This document shows, piece by piece, positions 27,313 through 37,489 of a DNA stretch of 64,000 nt. The stretch lies in NCBI GenBank assembly GCA_963738375.1, contig CAVTWL010000006.1:930001-994000 (forward strand), given 5' to 3'. Position numbers and translations under genes: made by a program. The first letter of the stretch is position 1. Every line of letters begins with the position of its first letter. This stretch comes from Bog-159 sp963738375. Lineage in GTDB: Bacteria; Acidobacteriota; Terriglobia; Bryobacterales; Bryobacteraceae. The notes beneath the pieces are model-generated. The model did not search any database. It worked only from the letters and a program-made list of their open reading frames with translations, and had not been told where the DNA came from.

Positions 27313-30300
27313 ATGAAGAACGTTCGTGTGGACGGTATGTGCGCCGCTGGTGTGTTGCTGGCGCTCGCTCTTGTTTCTCCGCTGGCGGCCGAGACCATGG
27401 TCACTTTGGGCGCATCGGCTTCGCCGAGCGCGGGGGATGCCGGGGCCAACACCATTACGTTGACCGGACATGGCTTTCCCAGCGGGACGATTCCGCCGGC
27501 GAACGTGACCGTAACGCTGAATCCGGCCACGGTGGGCGCAGGCCCTTCGGGCACAACCACGGCCACCGCCGTAACCGTTGTTACGGGAACAGAGGAGCGG
27601 GTCAGCTTCAAGATACCGACTTCCATCGTGGTTACCGCGGCGACGGCCTATCAGGTTTCGATCTCGGGAACCACCTCCACGGGGACGGCGTTTGCAAGCA
27701 GTAACTCTTCGGCTTTGACCGTGAATGCTCCGGTGACGGTGACAACGGCCTCTCCCTTGCCTTCCGGCAGCGTGGGAACGAGCTATTCGGATACCCTGGC
27801 GGCCTCCGGGGGCAGCGGTACGTACACCTGGTCGGTGGCCAGCGGCGCGCTTCCGGCGGGTCTGACTTTGGCGGCTTCCGGCTTACTCAGCGGAACGCCG
27901 ACCACCGCGGGCGCCTCGCACTTCGTGGCGAAAGCCACTGACAGCCTAGGCGGTCATGGAACCAAGAGCCTGGCTTTAACCATTGCGAACACGCTTACCA
28001 TTACCACGGCTTCGCCGCTACCAACCGGCACGGTGGGAGTAAATTACACGACCACCCTCACAGCCACGGGCGGCAGCGGGTATAGCTGGTCGGTGAGCTC
28101 CGGATCGCTGCCCGCAGGACTAACGCTGTCCGCCGGGACCGGCGTCATCAGCGGACAACCGACAACAGCCGGCACGCCGAGTTTCACCATTCACGTGACC
28201 GATTCAGCTCACGCCGCGGCTAGCAAGGCGTTCACCATGACAGTCAATGCGGCGCTGACGATCACCACCAGTTCGCCGCTGCCGACCGGGACGGTGGGAG
28301 TGAATTACCTGCAGACCCTGACGGCGACGGGAGGCAGCGGAGTCTACACCTGGTTGGTGAGCGGGGGCGCGCTGCCGGCGGGCTTGACCCTGGGGGCCGC
28401 CACCGGCGCGATCAGCGGTCAGCCCACCACGGCGGGCACGCCGGGTTTCACCATTCAAGTAACGGATAGCAATTCGGCGACGGCCAGCAAGGCTTTCACG
28501 GTCACCATAGACCCGGCCCTGGTGATCACCACGGCCTCGCCACTGCCGACCGGGACGGTGGGCGTAAATTACGCGCAGACTCTCAGCGCCAGCGGGGGCA
28601 CAGGATCGTATACATGGTCCGTCATCGCGGGGGCGCTGCCGGCGGGCTTGACGCTGGCTGCCAGTACAGGCGTCATTAGCGGCCAACCCACGACGGCGGG
28701 GACGCCCGGATTTACTATCCAGGTGACGGATACCAACTCAGTGACTGCCACGAAGGCGTTTACGGTAACGATTGACCCGGCGCTCACCATCACCACCACA
28801 TCTCCCTTGCCGGCCGGTCAGGTTGGCGCGACTTACTCCGATACACTGACCGCGGCGGGCGGCAGCGGATCGTACACCTGGTCGATCAGCGCCGGAAGCC
28901 TGCCCGGGGGGCTCACGTTAACGGCATCGACGGGAGTGATTGCCGGCACGCCGACCACCCCGGCGACTGCGAATTTCACCATTCAGGTAACTGACACGGC
29001 CGCCGCGACGGCCAGCCTGCCGGTGGCCTTGACCATCAATCCGGCGGCTGCCATTACGTCGGTGACTCCGGGCACCGGATATCAGGGCTTTGGCATGCAG
29101 GTGACGATTACCGGTTCGAATACACATTTCGCGCAAGGCACAACGGTAGCGAGTTTTGGCCCAGGTATCGCCGTAGGGGGCGCCGCGGCCGGACAGCCAG
29201 GCCCGGTTACGGTGAACAGTTCCACGAGCGCCACGGCGGAAATCGCCGTGAGTGCTTCGGCCGCCATTGGAAGCCAGACGGTGACCGTCACGACCGGGGC
29301 GGAGACCGCTTCGCTAGCCAATGGATTCACGATCGACGGCGCCATCCCCTCCATTACCGTCACCACCAGCGCGACGACGCCGCTTTCGCCGGGGATCAGC
29401 GGATTTAACGATCCCTATCTGCTGCATGGCGTTGAATATTGGGATCCGAAATATCTGCCGCTGGTGGAAGCTTTGAAGCCCGGCTGGATTCGATTCCCCG
29501 GGGGCACCACATCGATGGCCTTCGACTGGGAAACCGCGCACATGAACACGTCGTGGATGGCGGAATTACAGCCACTGATGTCCGCGGGCCTCTATAACGC
29601 CTTGGTGGAAAGCCAGGATCTGACACAAGCCAAGGGCGGCGCGTGTATTTATCAGGGGGGCTGCGTCGGGGACTACACGACGTTCGTCAAGACGGTGGGC
29701 GCCAACTCATCCATTGTGGTCAACGGCTATACAGACAACAATCCGAATTCGGCGGGCAACCTCGTCTCTACGGCCGCCACCGCCGGCCTGGATGTGCTGA
29801 CTTGGGAAATCGACAATGAGGCTTATTGCTGCCACTTGATCTACGCGAACTCCACCGCGTACCTCAACGCCGCCTACAATCCTACTTATCAGGACATCGT
29901 CAATACGAATCCCAGCGCCAACACGTCGCCTTCGTACATGGGCGAATACTCCGGATTACTTACGAGTTACACAGCCTGGGACAATCCCTTCAAGACTTTC
30001 AGCCCCCAATTCTGGACGGGCGCGGTTTTTCACATTTATCCGATCACCAACGACAGCATCAGCGAGACGGATGAAGAGCAAACTCTGAACGGTGTGCTGG
30101 CCTATGGTACGACCGATTATTACACTGACTATATTCAGCCTCTGATCGGCGCTAACACGCCGGTGTTCTTTACCGAAATCGATAGCGATGGGTATGGCAA
30201 TCTGCCGTTCGAGGCTTACATTTACAATGCGATTTTCCTGGTTGAGTGGATATCGCGCATGTCTACCATTCCCCAGGTGAAGGCGGTGGGAGTTACCGAC

Positions 30301-30852
30301 CTATTTTTGGGAAACGCCTACAATCAGGGCGTCATTCGCGCGGTCAACGATTACCAGACTTACCTGATTAACCAGGTGAAGGCGAATCCCAATTATTCGA
30401 CCAATACGGCTACCAATCCGAATACGCAATTCCAGTTCTACAATTCGGCCAACGCCTTGGGCTTGACCATCGGTAACACGGCGATCAACGGCAGTTCGGC
30501 GACTTGGGCGACCACGGTGAACGGGGGGCCGACGGTCCCCATCATTTGCCCGTCCGTGCCGGCTCCCACGTGCAATGGGAATCCCATTCCGGCGGTTTAC
30601 GCCCAAGGCTATCAGGGCACGGGGGGCGAAAACTATTTGCTGGTGACCAACAAATCCGGCTCTTCAGTCTCGATGGGGGTGGTGGTGAATGGCAACTTAC
30701 TGGAAGGCACGGTAAATCTGACTTACGTTACGAGCGCGACGTACTCGGGTATGAATACGGCCACCAACCAGAACGCGCTCCAGATTCAGAGCGGCAGTTC
30801 ATCGAATCCGGTGACGATCGGGCCGTATAGCATTACGCTGATCCAGTGGTAG
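27313..30852 (+). CDS. Secreted multidomain protein: five He_PIG repeats, IPT-like domain and glycosidase-like C-terminus
   Basis: A 1,180-residue exported protein; the ATG at 27313 has GGAGGT six bases upstream. Signal peptide 1-30 (GVLLALALVSPLAAET). Five putative-Ig (He_PIG) repeats of 86-88 residues span about 27730-29040, each with SPLPTGTVGVNY and GALPAGLTL cores. An IPT/TIG-like domain follows (29041-29345, ITSVTPGTGYQGFG). The C-terminal ~500 residues look like a (beta/alpha)8 hydrolase: LKPGWIRFPGGTTSMAFDWE, LTWEIDNEAYCCH (candidate acid/base Glu) and PVFFTEIDSDGYGNL (candidate nucleophile Glu), then a beta domain. Substrate unknown. Frame intact. Confidence 0.8.
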   Translation: MKNVRVDGMCAAGVLLALALVSPLAAETMVTLGASASPSAGDAGANTITLTGHGFPSGTIPPANVTVTLNPATVGAGPSGTTTATAVTVVTGTEERVSFKIPTSIVVTAATAYQVSISGTTSTGTAFASSNSSALTVNAPVTVTTASPLPSGSVGTSYSDTLAASGGSGTYTWSVASGALPAGLTLAASGLLSGTPTTAGASHFVAKATDSLGGHGTKSLALTIANTLTITTASPLPTGTVGVNYTTTLTATGGSGYSWSVSSGSLPAGLTLSAGTGVISGQPTTAGTPSFTIHVTDSAHAAASKAFTMTVNAALTITTSSPLPTGTVGVNYLQTLTATGGSGVYTWLVSGGALPAGLTLGAATGAISGQPTTAGTPGFTIQVTDSNSATASKAFTVTIDPALVITTASPLPTGTVGVNYAQTLSASGGTGSYTWSVIAGALPAGLTLAASTGVISGQPTTAGTPGFTIQVTDTNSVTATKAFTVTIDPALTITTTSPLPAGQVGATYSDTLTAAGGSGSYTWSISAGSLPGGLTLTASTGVIAGTPTTPATANFTIQVTDTAAATASLPVALTINPAAAITSVTPGTGYQGFGMQVTITGSNTHFAQGTTVASFGPGIAVGGAAAGQPGPVTVNSSTSATAEIAVSASAAIGSQTVTVTTGAETASLANGFTIDGAIPSITVTTSATTPLSPGISGFNDPYLLHGVEYWDPKYLPLVEALKPGWIRFPGGTTSMAFDWETAHMNTSWMAELQPLMSAGLYNALVESQDLTQAKGGACIYQGGCVGDYTTFVKTVGANSSIVVNGYTDNNPNSAGNLVSTAATAGLDVLTWEIDNEAYCCHLIYANSTAYLNAAYNPTYQDIVNTNPSANTSPSYMGEYSGLLTSYTAWDNPFKTFSPQFWTGAVFHIYPITNDSISETDEEQTLNGVLAYGTTDYYTDYIQPLIGANTPVFFTEIDSDGYGNLPFEAYIYNAIFLVEWISRMSTIPQVKAVGVTDLFLGNAYNQGVIRAVNDYQTYLINQVKANPNYSTNTATNPNTQFQFYNSANALGLTIGNTAINGSSATWATTVNGGPTVPIICPSVPAPTCNGNPIPAVYAQGYQGTGGENYLLVTNKSGSSVSMGVVVNGNLLEGTVNLTYVTSATYSGMNTATNQNALQIQSGSSSNPVTIGPYSITLIQW

Positions 30853-30974
30853 AACAAAAGCTAAAGGGACGCTTGCGGGGACGCTTTTTCAAGAGGCGTG
30901 AAAGAATGGCTGGCAGGCGAAAGCGCCTGCCCCACCTTGCTTGGGCCGTATAGCATTACGCTAATCCAGTGGTA
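30820..30974 (+). repeat. Duplicated gene end around a REP-like hairpin
   Basis: The last 32 bp of the preceding gene (30820-30851, starting GGGCCGTATAGCATTACG) recur at 30943-30974 with one mismatch. Between them is a perfect 8-bp hairpin GGCAGGCG-AAAG-CGCCTGCC (30912-30931) followed by CCACC. The hairpin resembles the short palindromes scattered in Solibacter-type genomes (from memory). It may also act as a terminator. Confidence 0.8.
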
Positions 30975-31033
30975 CGACATTGCCGGCGCGGCACACGGGA
31001 GTGCGTGCGCCAGGTTTCGGGAGGTTTGCGGCC

Positions 31034-31064
31034 TTGACTTACTTTTAGATTAGATATAATCTAA
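31034..31064 (+). promoter_or_regulatory. perR promoter with overlapping inverted-repeat operator
   Basis: TTGACT (31034-31039) and TATAAT (31055-31060) form a sigma70-like promoter with a 15-bp spacer. A perfect inverted repeat TTAGATT-AGATAT-AATCTAA covers 31045-31064, overlapping the -10. AT-rich 7-bp half-sites are typical of Fur/PerR-family operators, so autoregulation by the following gene is likely. Confidence 0.7.
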
Positions 31065-31077
31065 GGTAGTTCACGGC

Positions 31078-31551
31078 ATGGAATTGAATGCGATCAAGCG
31101 CTCCCTGGCGGGCAGCGGTTTGCGGAGCACTCCGCAGCGCTACGCGGTGATGGCGTTCCTGATGGAACAAGCCGGGCATCCCACAGCGGCGGAGATTTTC
31201 GAAGCTGTGAACCGCGTGGATCCGCGCTCTTCCCGGGCTACGATTTATAACAATTTGCGCGACTTGGTGCAGGCTGGTTTGGTGCGTGAAGTGGCCATGG
31301 AGGGCCGGGCGGCGCGATTTGATGCGAAAGGCATGCGGCATCACCACTTCATCTGCGATCGCTGCGGCAATGTCGAGGACGTGGACTGGTACGACGTGCC
31401 CCGGCCTGCCGCGGCCTCGCTCGGCAAGCGGGTGCTTCGCGAATGCGAACTTATTTTCCGGGGGCTGTGCGCCAAATGTGCGCGCCCGGCGCGCTTCCCG
31501 CTAAGGATTTTAATTCGAAGGAAAGGACAAACAGATGGAAAAACGAAGTAA
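31078..31551 (+). CDS. perR: Fur-family regulator, PerR-like
   Basis: A 157-residue metal-dependent repressor. The winged helix carries LRSTPQRYAVMAFLMEQAGH and ATIYNNLRDLVQAGLVREV. The regulatory-site residues are in GMRHHHFICDRCGNVEDVDW, with the first CxxC zinc pair, and the second pair is in FRGLCAKCARPAR. Its neighbour is katG, so peroxide sensing (PerR) is more likely than iron sensing. The 3' end overlaps katG by 17 bp; the last ~15 residues may be an artefact of a frame error. Confidence 0.87.
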   Translation: MELNAIKRSLAGSGLRSTPQRYAVMAFLMEQAGHPTAAEIFEAVNRVDPRSSRATIYNNLRDLVQAGLVREVAMEGRAARFDAKGMRHHHFICDRCGNVEDVDWYDVPRPAAASLGKRVLRECELIFRGLCAKCARPARFPLRILIRRKGQTDGKTK

Positions 31552-33782
31552 CAGAGGCAGCGGCGGCAACCGCCAACAATGGCCAAACTGTAGCAGGCGC
31601 GGCGAAGTGCCCGGTAGCGCACGGCGCCCGCGGGCGCGGGAACCGCGACTGGTGGCCGGACGCCCTGGACATTTCGGTTCTTCACCGGAACTCCAGCTTG
31701 TCCGACCCCATGGGCAATCGAGTTCGACTATGCCAAGGAGTTTGCAAGCCTCGATCTCGATGCGGTGATCAAGGACCTGCATGCCCTGATGACAGACTCC
31801 CAGGACTGGTGGCCAGCCGATTTCGGCCATTATGGCGGGTTGATGATCCGGATGGCATGGCACAGCGCCGGGACATATCGGATCACCGACGGCCGCGGCG
31901 GCGCGGGGGCAGGGCAGCAACGCTTCGCGCCTCTGAATAGCTGGCCGGACAACGCGAACCTGGATAAGGCGCGCCGCCTGTTGTGGCCGATCAAGCAGAA
32001 ATATGGCGACAAAGATCTCGTGGGCCGACCTGATGATTCTCGCCGGCAACGTCGCTCTGGAATCGATGGGCTTCAAGACCTTCGGCTTTGCCGGCGGACG
32101 CGCCGACGTGTGGGAGCCGGAGGAACTTTACTGGGGTCCGGAAGGCACGTGGCTGGGCGATGAACGTTATAGCGGCGAGCGTCAACTGTCGGAGCCGCTC
32201 GGCGCGGTTCAGATGGGTCTGATCTACGTCAATCCGGAAGGCCCGAACGGCAACCCGGACCCGGTCGCGTCGGCGAGAGACATCCGCGAGACGTTCTTCC
32301 GCATGGCCATGAACGACGAAGAGACCGTGGCGCTGATCGCCGGCGGCCACACTTTTGGGAAGACGCACGGCGCCGGGGACCCGTCGCTGGTGGGGCCGGA
32401 GCCGGAAAGCGGCGCCCTGGAAGACCAAGGGTCTCGGGTGGAAGAGCAAGTTCGGCAAGGGCTTCGGCGCGGATGCGATCACGGGCGGTCCGGAGGTTAC
32501 CTGGACGCAGACGCCCACTAAGTGGAGCAACCTGTTCTTCAAGAACCTGTTCGAAAACGAGTGGGAACTGACGACCAGTCCGGCGGGGGCGAAGCAGTGG
32601 CAGGCGAAGAATGGGCAGGCGACCGTACCGGATCCGTTCGACGAGACCAAGAAGCGCGTGCCGACGATGCTGACGACCGATCTGGCGCTGCGTTTCGATC
32701 CAGCATACGAGAAGATTTCGCGGCGATTCTACGAAAACCCCGATCAGTTTGCAGACGCATTCGCGCGCGCGTGGTTTAAGCTGACGCATCGCGATATGGG
32801 TCCGGTTTCGCGTTATCTCGGCTCGCTGGTGCCGAAGGAGAGCTTGATCTGGCAGGATCCGATTCCAGCGGTGGACCATGCTTTGATCACATGAAAACGA
32901 TGCCGCTGCGTTGAAGGCGAAGATTCTCGCGTCGGGACTTTCGGTATCCGAGCTCGTTTCGACCGCGTGGGCATCGGCGTCGACATTTCGCGGGCTCGGA
33001 CAAGCGCGGCGGGGCGAACGGCGCACGCATGCGGCTGGCTCCGCAGAAGGATTGGGAGGTCAATCAGCCGAAGCAGCTTGCCAAGGTGCTGGACAAGCTG
33101 GAGGCCATCCGGAAGGAATCGGGCAAGAAGGTATCACTTGCCGATTTGATCGTCTTGGGGGGAGATGCCGCGATTGAAAAGGCGGCGAAGGACGCCGGGG
33201 TGGAGGTGAAAGTGCCCTTCACGCCGGGACGCATGGACGCGTCGCAGGAACAGACCGACGTCACCTCTTTCGCTCCGCTAGAGCCGCGAGCCGATGGCTT
33301 CCGCAACTACATCAGCGGGAGGGCGCAGTTCATGCAGCCGGAGGAAGCCCTGGTGGACCGCGCGCAGCTACTGCGGCTGACCGGTCCGGAGATGACGGTG
33401 CTGGTCGGCGGACTTCGCGTGCTCGGCGCGAACGCAGGCGGCTCGAAGCATGGTGTCTTCACCGCAACGCCGGGAGTGTTGACGAACGACTTCTTCGTCA
33501 ACCTGCTGGATATGCGCACGCAATGGCAGCCGGCGGAGGGCAAAAGCGGCGTCTACGAGGGTCGCGATCGGAAGACGAACGCGGTCAAGTGGACCGGAAC
33601 CCGCGTCGACCTGATCTTCGGTTCGCACTCGCAGCTGCGCGCCTTCGCGGAGGTGTATGCGTGCGCGGGATCGAAGGAGAAGTTCGTGAAAGACTTTGTA
33701 GCGGCATGGAACAAGGTGATGAACCTCGGATCGCTACGAACTGGGGCGGACCAGCGAGACCAAGGAAGCCGCTGTTGCGTAA
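31535..33782 (+). CDS. katG: Catalase-peroxidase KatG (frame broken several times)
   Basis: Bifunctional haem catalase-peroxidase that removes hydrogen peroxide. Homology is continuous across frames: DWWPDALDISVL, GLMIRMAWHSAGTYRITDGR (distal Arg, Trp and His), GFAGGRADVWEPEELYWG (tyrosine of the Met-Tyr-Trp adduct nearby), ALIAGGHTFGKTHGAGDP (proximal His), GLGWKSKFGKGFGADAITGG, LTTDLALRFDPAYEKISRRF and TPGVLTNDFFVNLLDM. Breaks are near 31600, 31715, 32022 (an extra A), 32420, 32880, 33000 and 33725. The true end is the TAA at 33780-33782. Overlap with perR indicates a peroxide-response operon. Confidence 0.92.
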
Positions 33783-34697
33783 CTGACTTACCGGGATCGT
33801 AACGGTAGGCGAATGTCAGGGTCGGGGCGCGCGTGAGGGCCGAGCGCGCGCCGTGCGGGCCGGACTGGCGATTGCCGACCCCGTCGGGCTTTGCACCTGG
33901 CATGCCGCGTTAAAATAACGCGAAAATAGCGCGCCCGTACCATCGGCGGGCGGGGAGCCTGGGCGAAGGTCCGCTTGGTCAAAATCGAGCAAGTGTTTAG
34001 ATATGATGGGCTTGCTGGGCATTAGAGTGCGAGAATCGTTTGGCGATGCTTGTCTTGGGACGCGGATTACGCGGCGCTATTTTTGGTGATTATATACTTG
34101 GCAAAATAACCTAGCCGGAGTACTTTTGCGGGTTAGGCGTGACCGGGGTCGTTCTTGAGCTTACTTAGATTCGTTTGAGTTTCGGCGCAAGATCCGCCGT
34201 AGTTCCGTACGCCAGCCGCACGATTTTTTCCAACAACAAAGCCAAACTTTACCGGCAGGATCGATTTTGACTTTGAATAGCCATCCGGGTTTCGGACCAT
34301 CTTCGCAACGCGGACAATGTTCCCTTTCCATTCAGCCGTAGGGCGATCGAAGAAATGGGTGAGCCTGCGAATCACTCGCTGACAACCGATTTGAACGACG
34401 AAAGTGTTCGATCGGCAATCTGCTGTACGCCTTCTAGGGAACGCTTGGAGCAGCTCACGCTTTCCAGAAAAGCCTCACGTGAAAGGGCCTGTGCTGACGG
34501 AGGATCTCTCGAAAACATGGTGCGCCTTTGTGGCGAGTTTCAGATGGGTAGCGAGTCTTCCTTGATATTTCCGTAGAACAGCAGCTAGAGACACGGACGA
34601 CATCCACCTGCGAGTGCAACCGAGGCCTTGCAGATGACCGAGTATAATCATCGAAGACTCTGTGAAGCAAATTGCTGCCGCACTACGACCGACTCAC
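33783..34697. other. Mostly non-coding stretch
   Basis: No recognised gene in 915 bp. The composition is less GC-rich around 33910-34360. A minus-strand open frame at 34133-34375 (80 residues, with ILPVKFGFVVGKNRAAGV) has no recognisable family and weak coding signs; it may be spurious. Confidence 0.4.
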
Positions 34698-34994
34698 CTA
34701 GCGGCTGATGCGGCGGGGTTTGCAAATGCAAACATTCTTTTTGTCGACAACCGTCTTCGTGCAGATGCCAGGCTTGCCGTCAACCTCGCAGACGGCCTCC
34801 TTGCACTCCTTGTCGACGCTGCACTTTCCGACTGGGATGAAGCCGGCTTGTTGCAGGATTTTCGGAACGCCGGTGAGCGGCGTACAAGCGCCGGAGTAGG
34901 CGGCGGCGGTCTGTTTCACAAAGATAGTGCCGCTGGCAAGCACCGCAAGCGCTAAGCCGAAACAGCTCGACAGCAGTAGGTGTTTTCTTCTCAT
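34698..34994 (-). CDS. Small secreted cysteine-rich protein
   Basis: A 98-residue protein I do not recognise. A signal peptide (MRRKHLLLSSCFGLALAVLA, cleavage likely after TAAA) precedes a mature part of about 65 residues with seven cysteines: GACTPL, GKCSVDKECKEAVCEVDG, GICTKTV and NVCICKP. The spacing suggests disulfide cross-linking outside the cytoplasm. A TGGAGA ribosome-binding site and a near-consensus promoter lie upstream, so strong expression is likely. An odd cysteine count leaves one free for a partner or a lipid or metal. Confidence 0.75.
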   Translation of the reverse strand: MRRKHLLLSSCFGLALAVLASGTIFVKQTAAAYSGACTPLTGVPKILQQAGFIPVGKCSVDKECKEAVCEVDGKPGICTKTVVDKKNVCICKPRRISR

Positions 34995-35080
34995 ATGTTC
35001 TCCAGATGACTAATTAGTCCGGTGTTAAGGGGCAATCGGTATTACCGCTGTATAACCGATTTCAGGCACTGTTAGGATCA

Positions 35081-35109
35081 ACTATAGACGCGCTGCGGTA
35101 AGTTGTCAA
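35081..35109 (-). promoter_or_regulatory. Near-consensus sigma70 promoter
   Basis: On the minus strand TTGACA (35104-35109) is followed after exactly 17 bp by TATAGT (35081-35086), 5 of 6 matches to the -10. It sits just beyond the end of the exopolysaccharide operon and about 85 bp before the Cys-rich protein's start, so it drives that gene. Confidence 0.75.
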
Positions 35110-35111
35110 GA

Positions 35112-36302
35112 TCACTCACTTACACGCGGCGATTCACTGGCAAGCGCGGCACATAGGACGGACACGGTAACCAAGACGAGGGCCGGCTCCTGCATGGGAA
35201 AGTCGACCAGGCTATGAGCCGCCACGCAAGTAACTCCCAAACACCACGGGCGGCGTAGGGCGGCGCGTAGGGCGTACCCAAGCACTCCCAGCAGGGCGGC
35301 CAGCATGAACAAGCCGCCATCGGCGGCCCACTCGGCCCAATCGTCGTGAGCGTGGTTGACGATGACGCCGATATCGAAGCGGGCATAGGCGGGGTAGACG
35401 GTTTCGAAGCTGCCGAGTCCGAAGCCAGTCAGCGGGTGAACCTTGGCCATGGTTACGGCGGAGGCGAGCATTTCGCCGCGAAAGCCGATGGTTTCGTGAA
35501 ATCGCTCAACCAGCTGCTGCCAGCCGACTATGGCAGTGAAGACGAGGGCCAAGGCGGCGAACGACGCGGCGGCGCCGCGGATGCCGGACCTGCGAACGTG
35601 CGACTGGCGCGAGAGCAGCACCAGCGTGACGGCGCTTTCGAGGACGACCAGCACGGAGCCGGCGCGGGAGGCTCCGGCGATGACGGAAGCAAACATGGCG
35701 GCCGCTGCGGCGGTGTAAGCGACCGATACGCGCTTTCCGGCGAATGCTTCGTACAGGGCGGCGGGCAAGACTAACTCTATGAGAGCCGAGTAACGATCGC
35801 GATTGAGGAAGGGCCCCATCACCATATCCTGATAGCCACTGTCGAAGAAGCCGAGTAACTTGCCGGGGGCAACGAAGAAACAGATGGTGGAATACAGGGC
35901 CAAGGCAAACGTAAAGTAAATCAGGGCGCGGCGCAGGCTGCCCAGGATGGCGGGCGCGGAGCAGATTTGCAGGACTAAGTAAGACGCCGCCGCATAAGAA
36001 CACCAATGGGCGAGGGCGGACGTGGTTTGCCAGGGAGTGACGGTCGTTTTGGCGGCCAGTTGCGCCACGCCCACGATGACGGGTATTAAGAGCAGCGCGA
36101 GGACCGGATGCAACACGGGCCACACGCCGGCGTAGCCGAGCGCGGCGACCCAACCGAGGGCCAGGCTGAAGATGACGCATTCGAGCAGGTTGGCGGCGAA
36201 GCCTTCGGGAAGCCAGACGGAAAGGATGGCGGCCACGAGGGCGATGCCGAACAGCATGGCGGTAGCGCGCGCGAGCCGCGGAAAGCGCTGGGCGGGCGTC
36301 AT
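35112..36302 (-). CDS. O-antigen ligase-like polytopic membrane protein
   Basis: A 396-residue membrane protein of the O-antigen ligase/polymerase (Wzy_C) superfamily with about ten hydrophobic helices. The motif HPLTGFGLGSFETVYPAYAR and the following VNHAHDDWAEWAADGG are typical of the large periplasmic loop in this group, which carries the essential His. It is the last gene of the polysaccharide operon. Because another Wzy-type protein occurs upstream in the same operon, this one may attach the polymer to an acceptor rather than polymerise it. The ATG at 36302 overlaps the upstream gene's stop (ATGA). Confidence 0.83.
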   Translation of the reverse strand: MTPAQRFPRLARATAMLFGIALVAAILSVWLPEGFAANLLECVIFSLALGWVAALGYAGVWPVLHPVLALLLIPVIVGVAQLAAKTTVTPWQTTSALAHWCSYAAASYLVLQICSAPAILGSLRRALIYFTFALALYSTICFFVAPGKLLGFFDSGYQDMVMGPFLNRDRYSALIELVLPAALYEAFAGKRVSVAYTAAAAAMFASVIAGASRAGSVLVVLESAVTLVLLSRQSHVRRSGIRGAAASFAALALVFTAIVGWQQLVERFHETIGFRGEMLASAVTMAKVHPLTGFGLGSFETVYPAYARFDIGVIVNHAHDDWAEWAADGGLFMLAALLGVLGYALRAALRRPWCLGVTCVAAHSLVDFPMQEPALVLVTVSVLCAALASESPRVSE

Positions 36303-37476
36303 GGGATGGCTTCGAGGGTCACTCGCCGCAGGGTGATGGCTCCGGCGATACGCACGGTGCCGACTACGCGGTCGTAATTCAAAGTAAGTCTGCCGGCGGT
36401 AACACCGGCCGGAGTTTCGAAGGTGAGGGCGCGGGAACGCGGTCGGCCGCGGGCAAGATGTCATGCCCGCCGAGCGGGGTCCAGAGCTTCCAGGATATGC
36501 CGGTGGCGGATTCGAGGTTGGAGGTTTCGTAGTCGGATTGCAGCCGGTATTTCGTATTAGGGTTGAGGGCGACCCAGTTGGTGAGGAGTTCGCAGTGTTC
36601 GGGTTGGCTGCCGGAAAAGGTAAGACTCAGCCCGGGAGTGTCTTTATCGCTGGCTTGCACGCCTAAGACGGGATTGAGGCGCCAATCGAAGGCCGCACCG
36701 AGAAAGGGCTGATGCAGGTTGTTGTTGGCGAGCGGACACGCGGGCGATACGGAGGATTGGTGAATGAGGCGCGCGGAGGCGAGATCGTTCCAAACCCGGA
36801 TGGCTTCGGATGGATGGCCGCTTTCGACGGCTCTGCCGCAGAAGTCAAGCAGGGAAGCGACGCTATCGGGGTCGCGGTAGGAGACGAGGCTGGCGGCAAC
36901 AGGGGCGGCCAAATCCGGACGTTTTGCTTCATTGAGCAGATAATCGAGGAATTGCCGCAGCACGGCGGCGCGGGGAGGCAGGGCGCTCAACGGAATTTCG
37001 CCGTTCGGGGCCAATTGGCGACACTGGCGCAGGAGGGGTGTGATGTCGTCGTAGGAGACGGCCAGGGCTTGCTTGACGGCCGGCCAGAAGTGGGCCGGAT
37101 CGTTATGCCGGAAATAGAAATCGGACAGCAGCCAGCGGGGGGCGAAGCCGTCATCGAGACGGGCGGCCTGCCGCAGCGCCCTTTCGGCGGCGGCATCATT
37201 GCCTTTCGACTCGGCGATGCGGGAGTAGCGAATCCACCAGGTGGAGTTCAGGGGATCGACAGCCAGCGCGTTTTGAATGGCGGGCAGGGCAACGGCAGGG
37301 TCGGCTTCGGCGAGGGCGGCGTAGAGGTTGGGGTTGGCGGGGGTGAGGCGGATGGCGCGCCGGAGATCGGAAGGCGTTTGGGTACGGGCGAGATAGGAGG
37401 CCGCGGCGAAGCGGAGCGAGGCACCGCCGGCGCAGAGCAGCAGCAGGGCGGTGAGGAGCGCGAAGGCGCGGGGCAT
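36299..37476 (-). CDS. TPR-repeat envelope protein (one frame break near the end)
   Basis: About 390 residues. An N-terminal signal or anchor (LLTALLLLCAGGASLRFAAA) is followed by helical tetratricopeptide-like repeats (LTPANPNLYAALAEADPAVA, VDPLNSTWWIRYSRIAESKG, AARLDDGFAPRWLLSDFYFR). A C-terminal beta domain starts near ACPLANNNLHQPFLGAAFDW. The frame breaks near 36425, where a lost C in a C-run would continue as LTFETPAGVTAGRLTLNYDR and end in the TGA at 36299-36301. TPR proteins of this kind often sit beside polymerases or ligases as scaffolds. Confidence 0.75.
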
Positions 37477-37489
37477 GGGAGCGCGGCGA

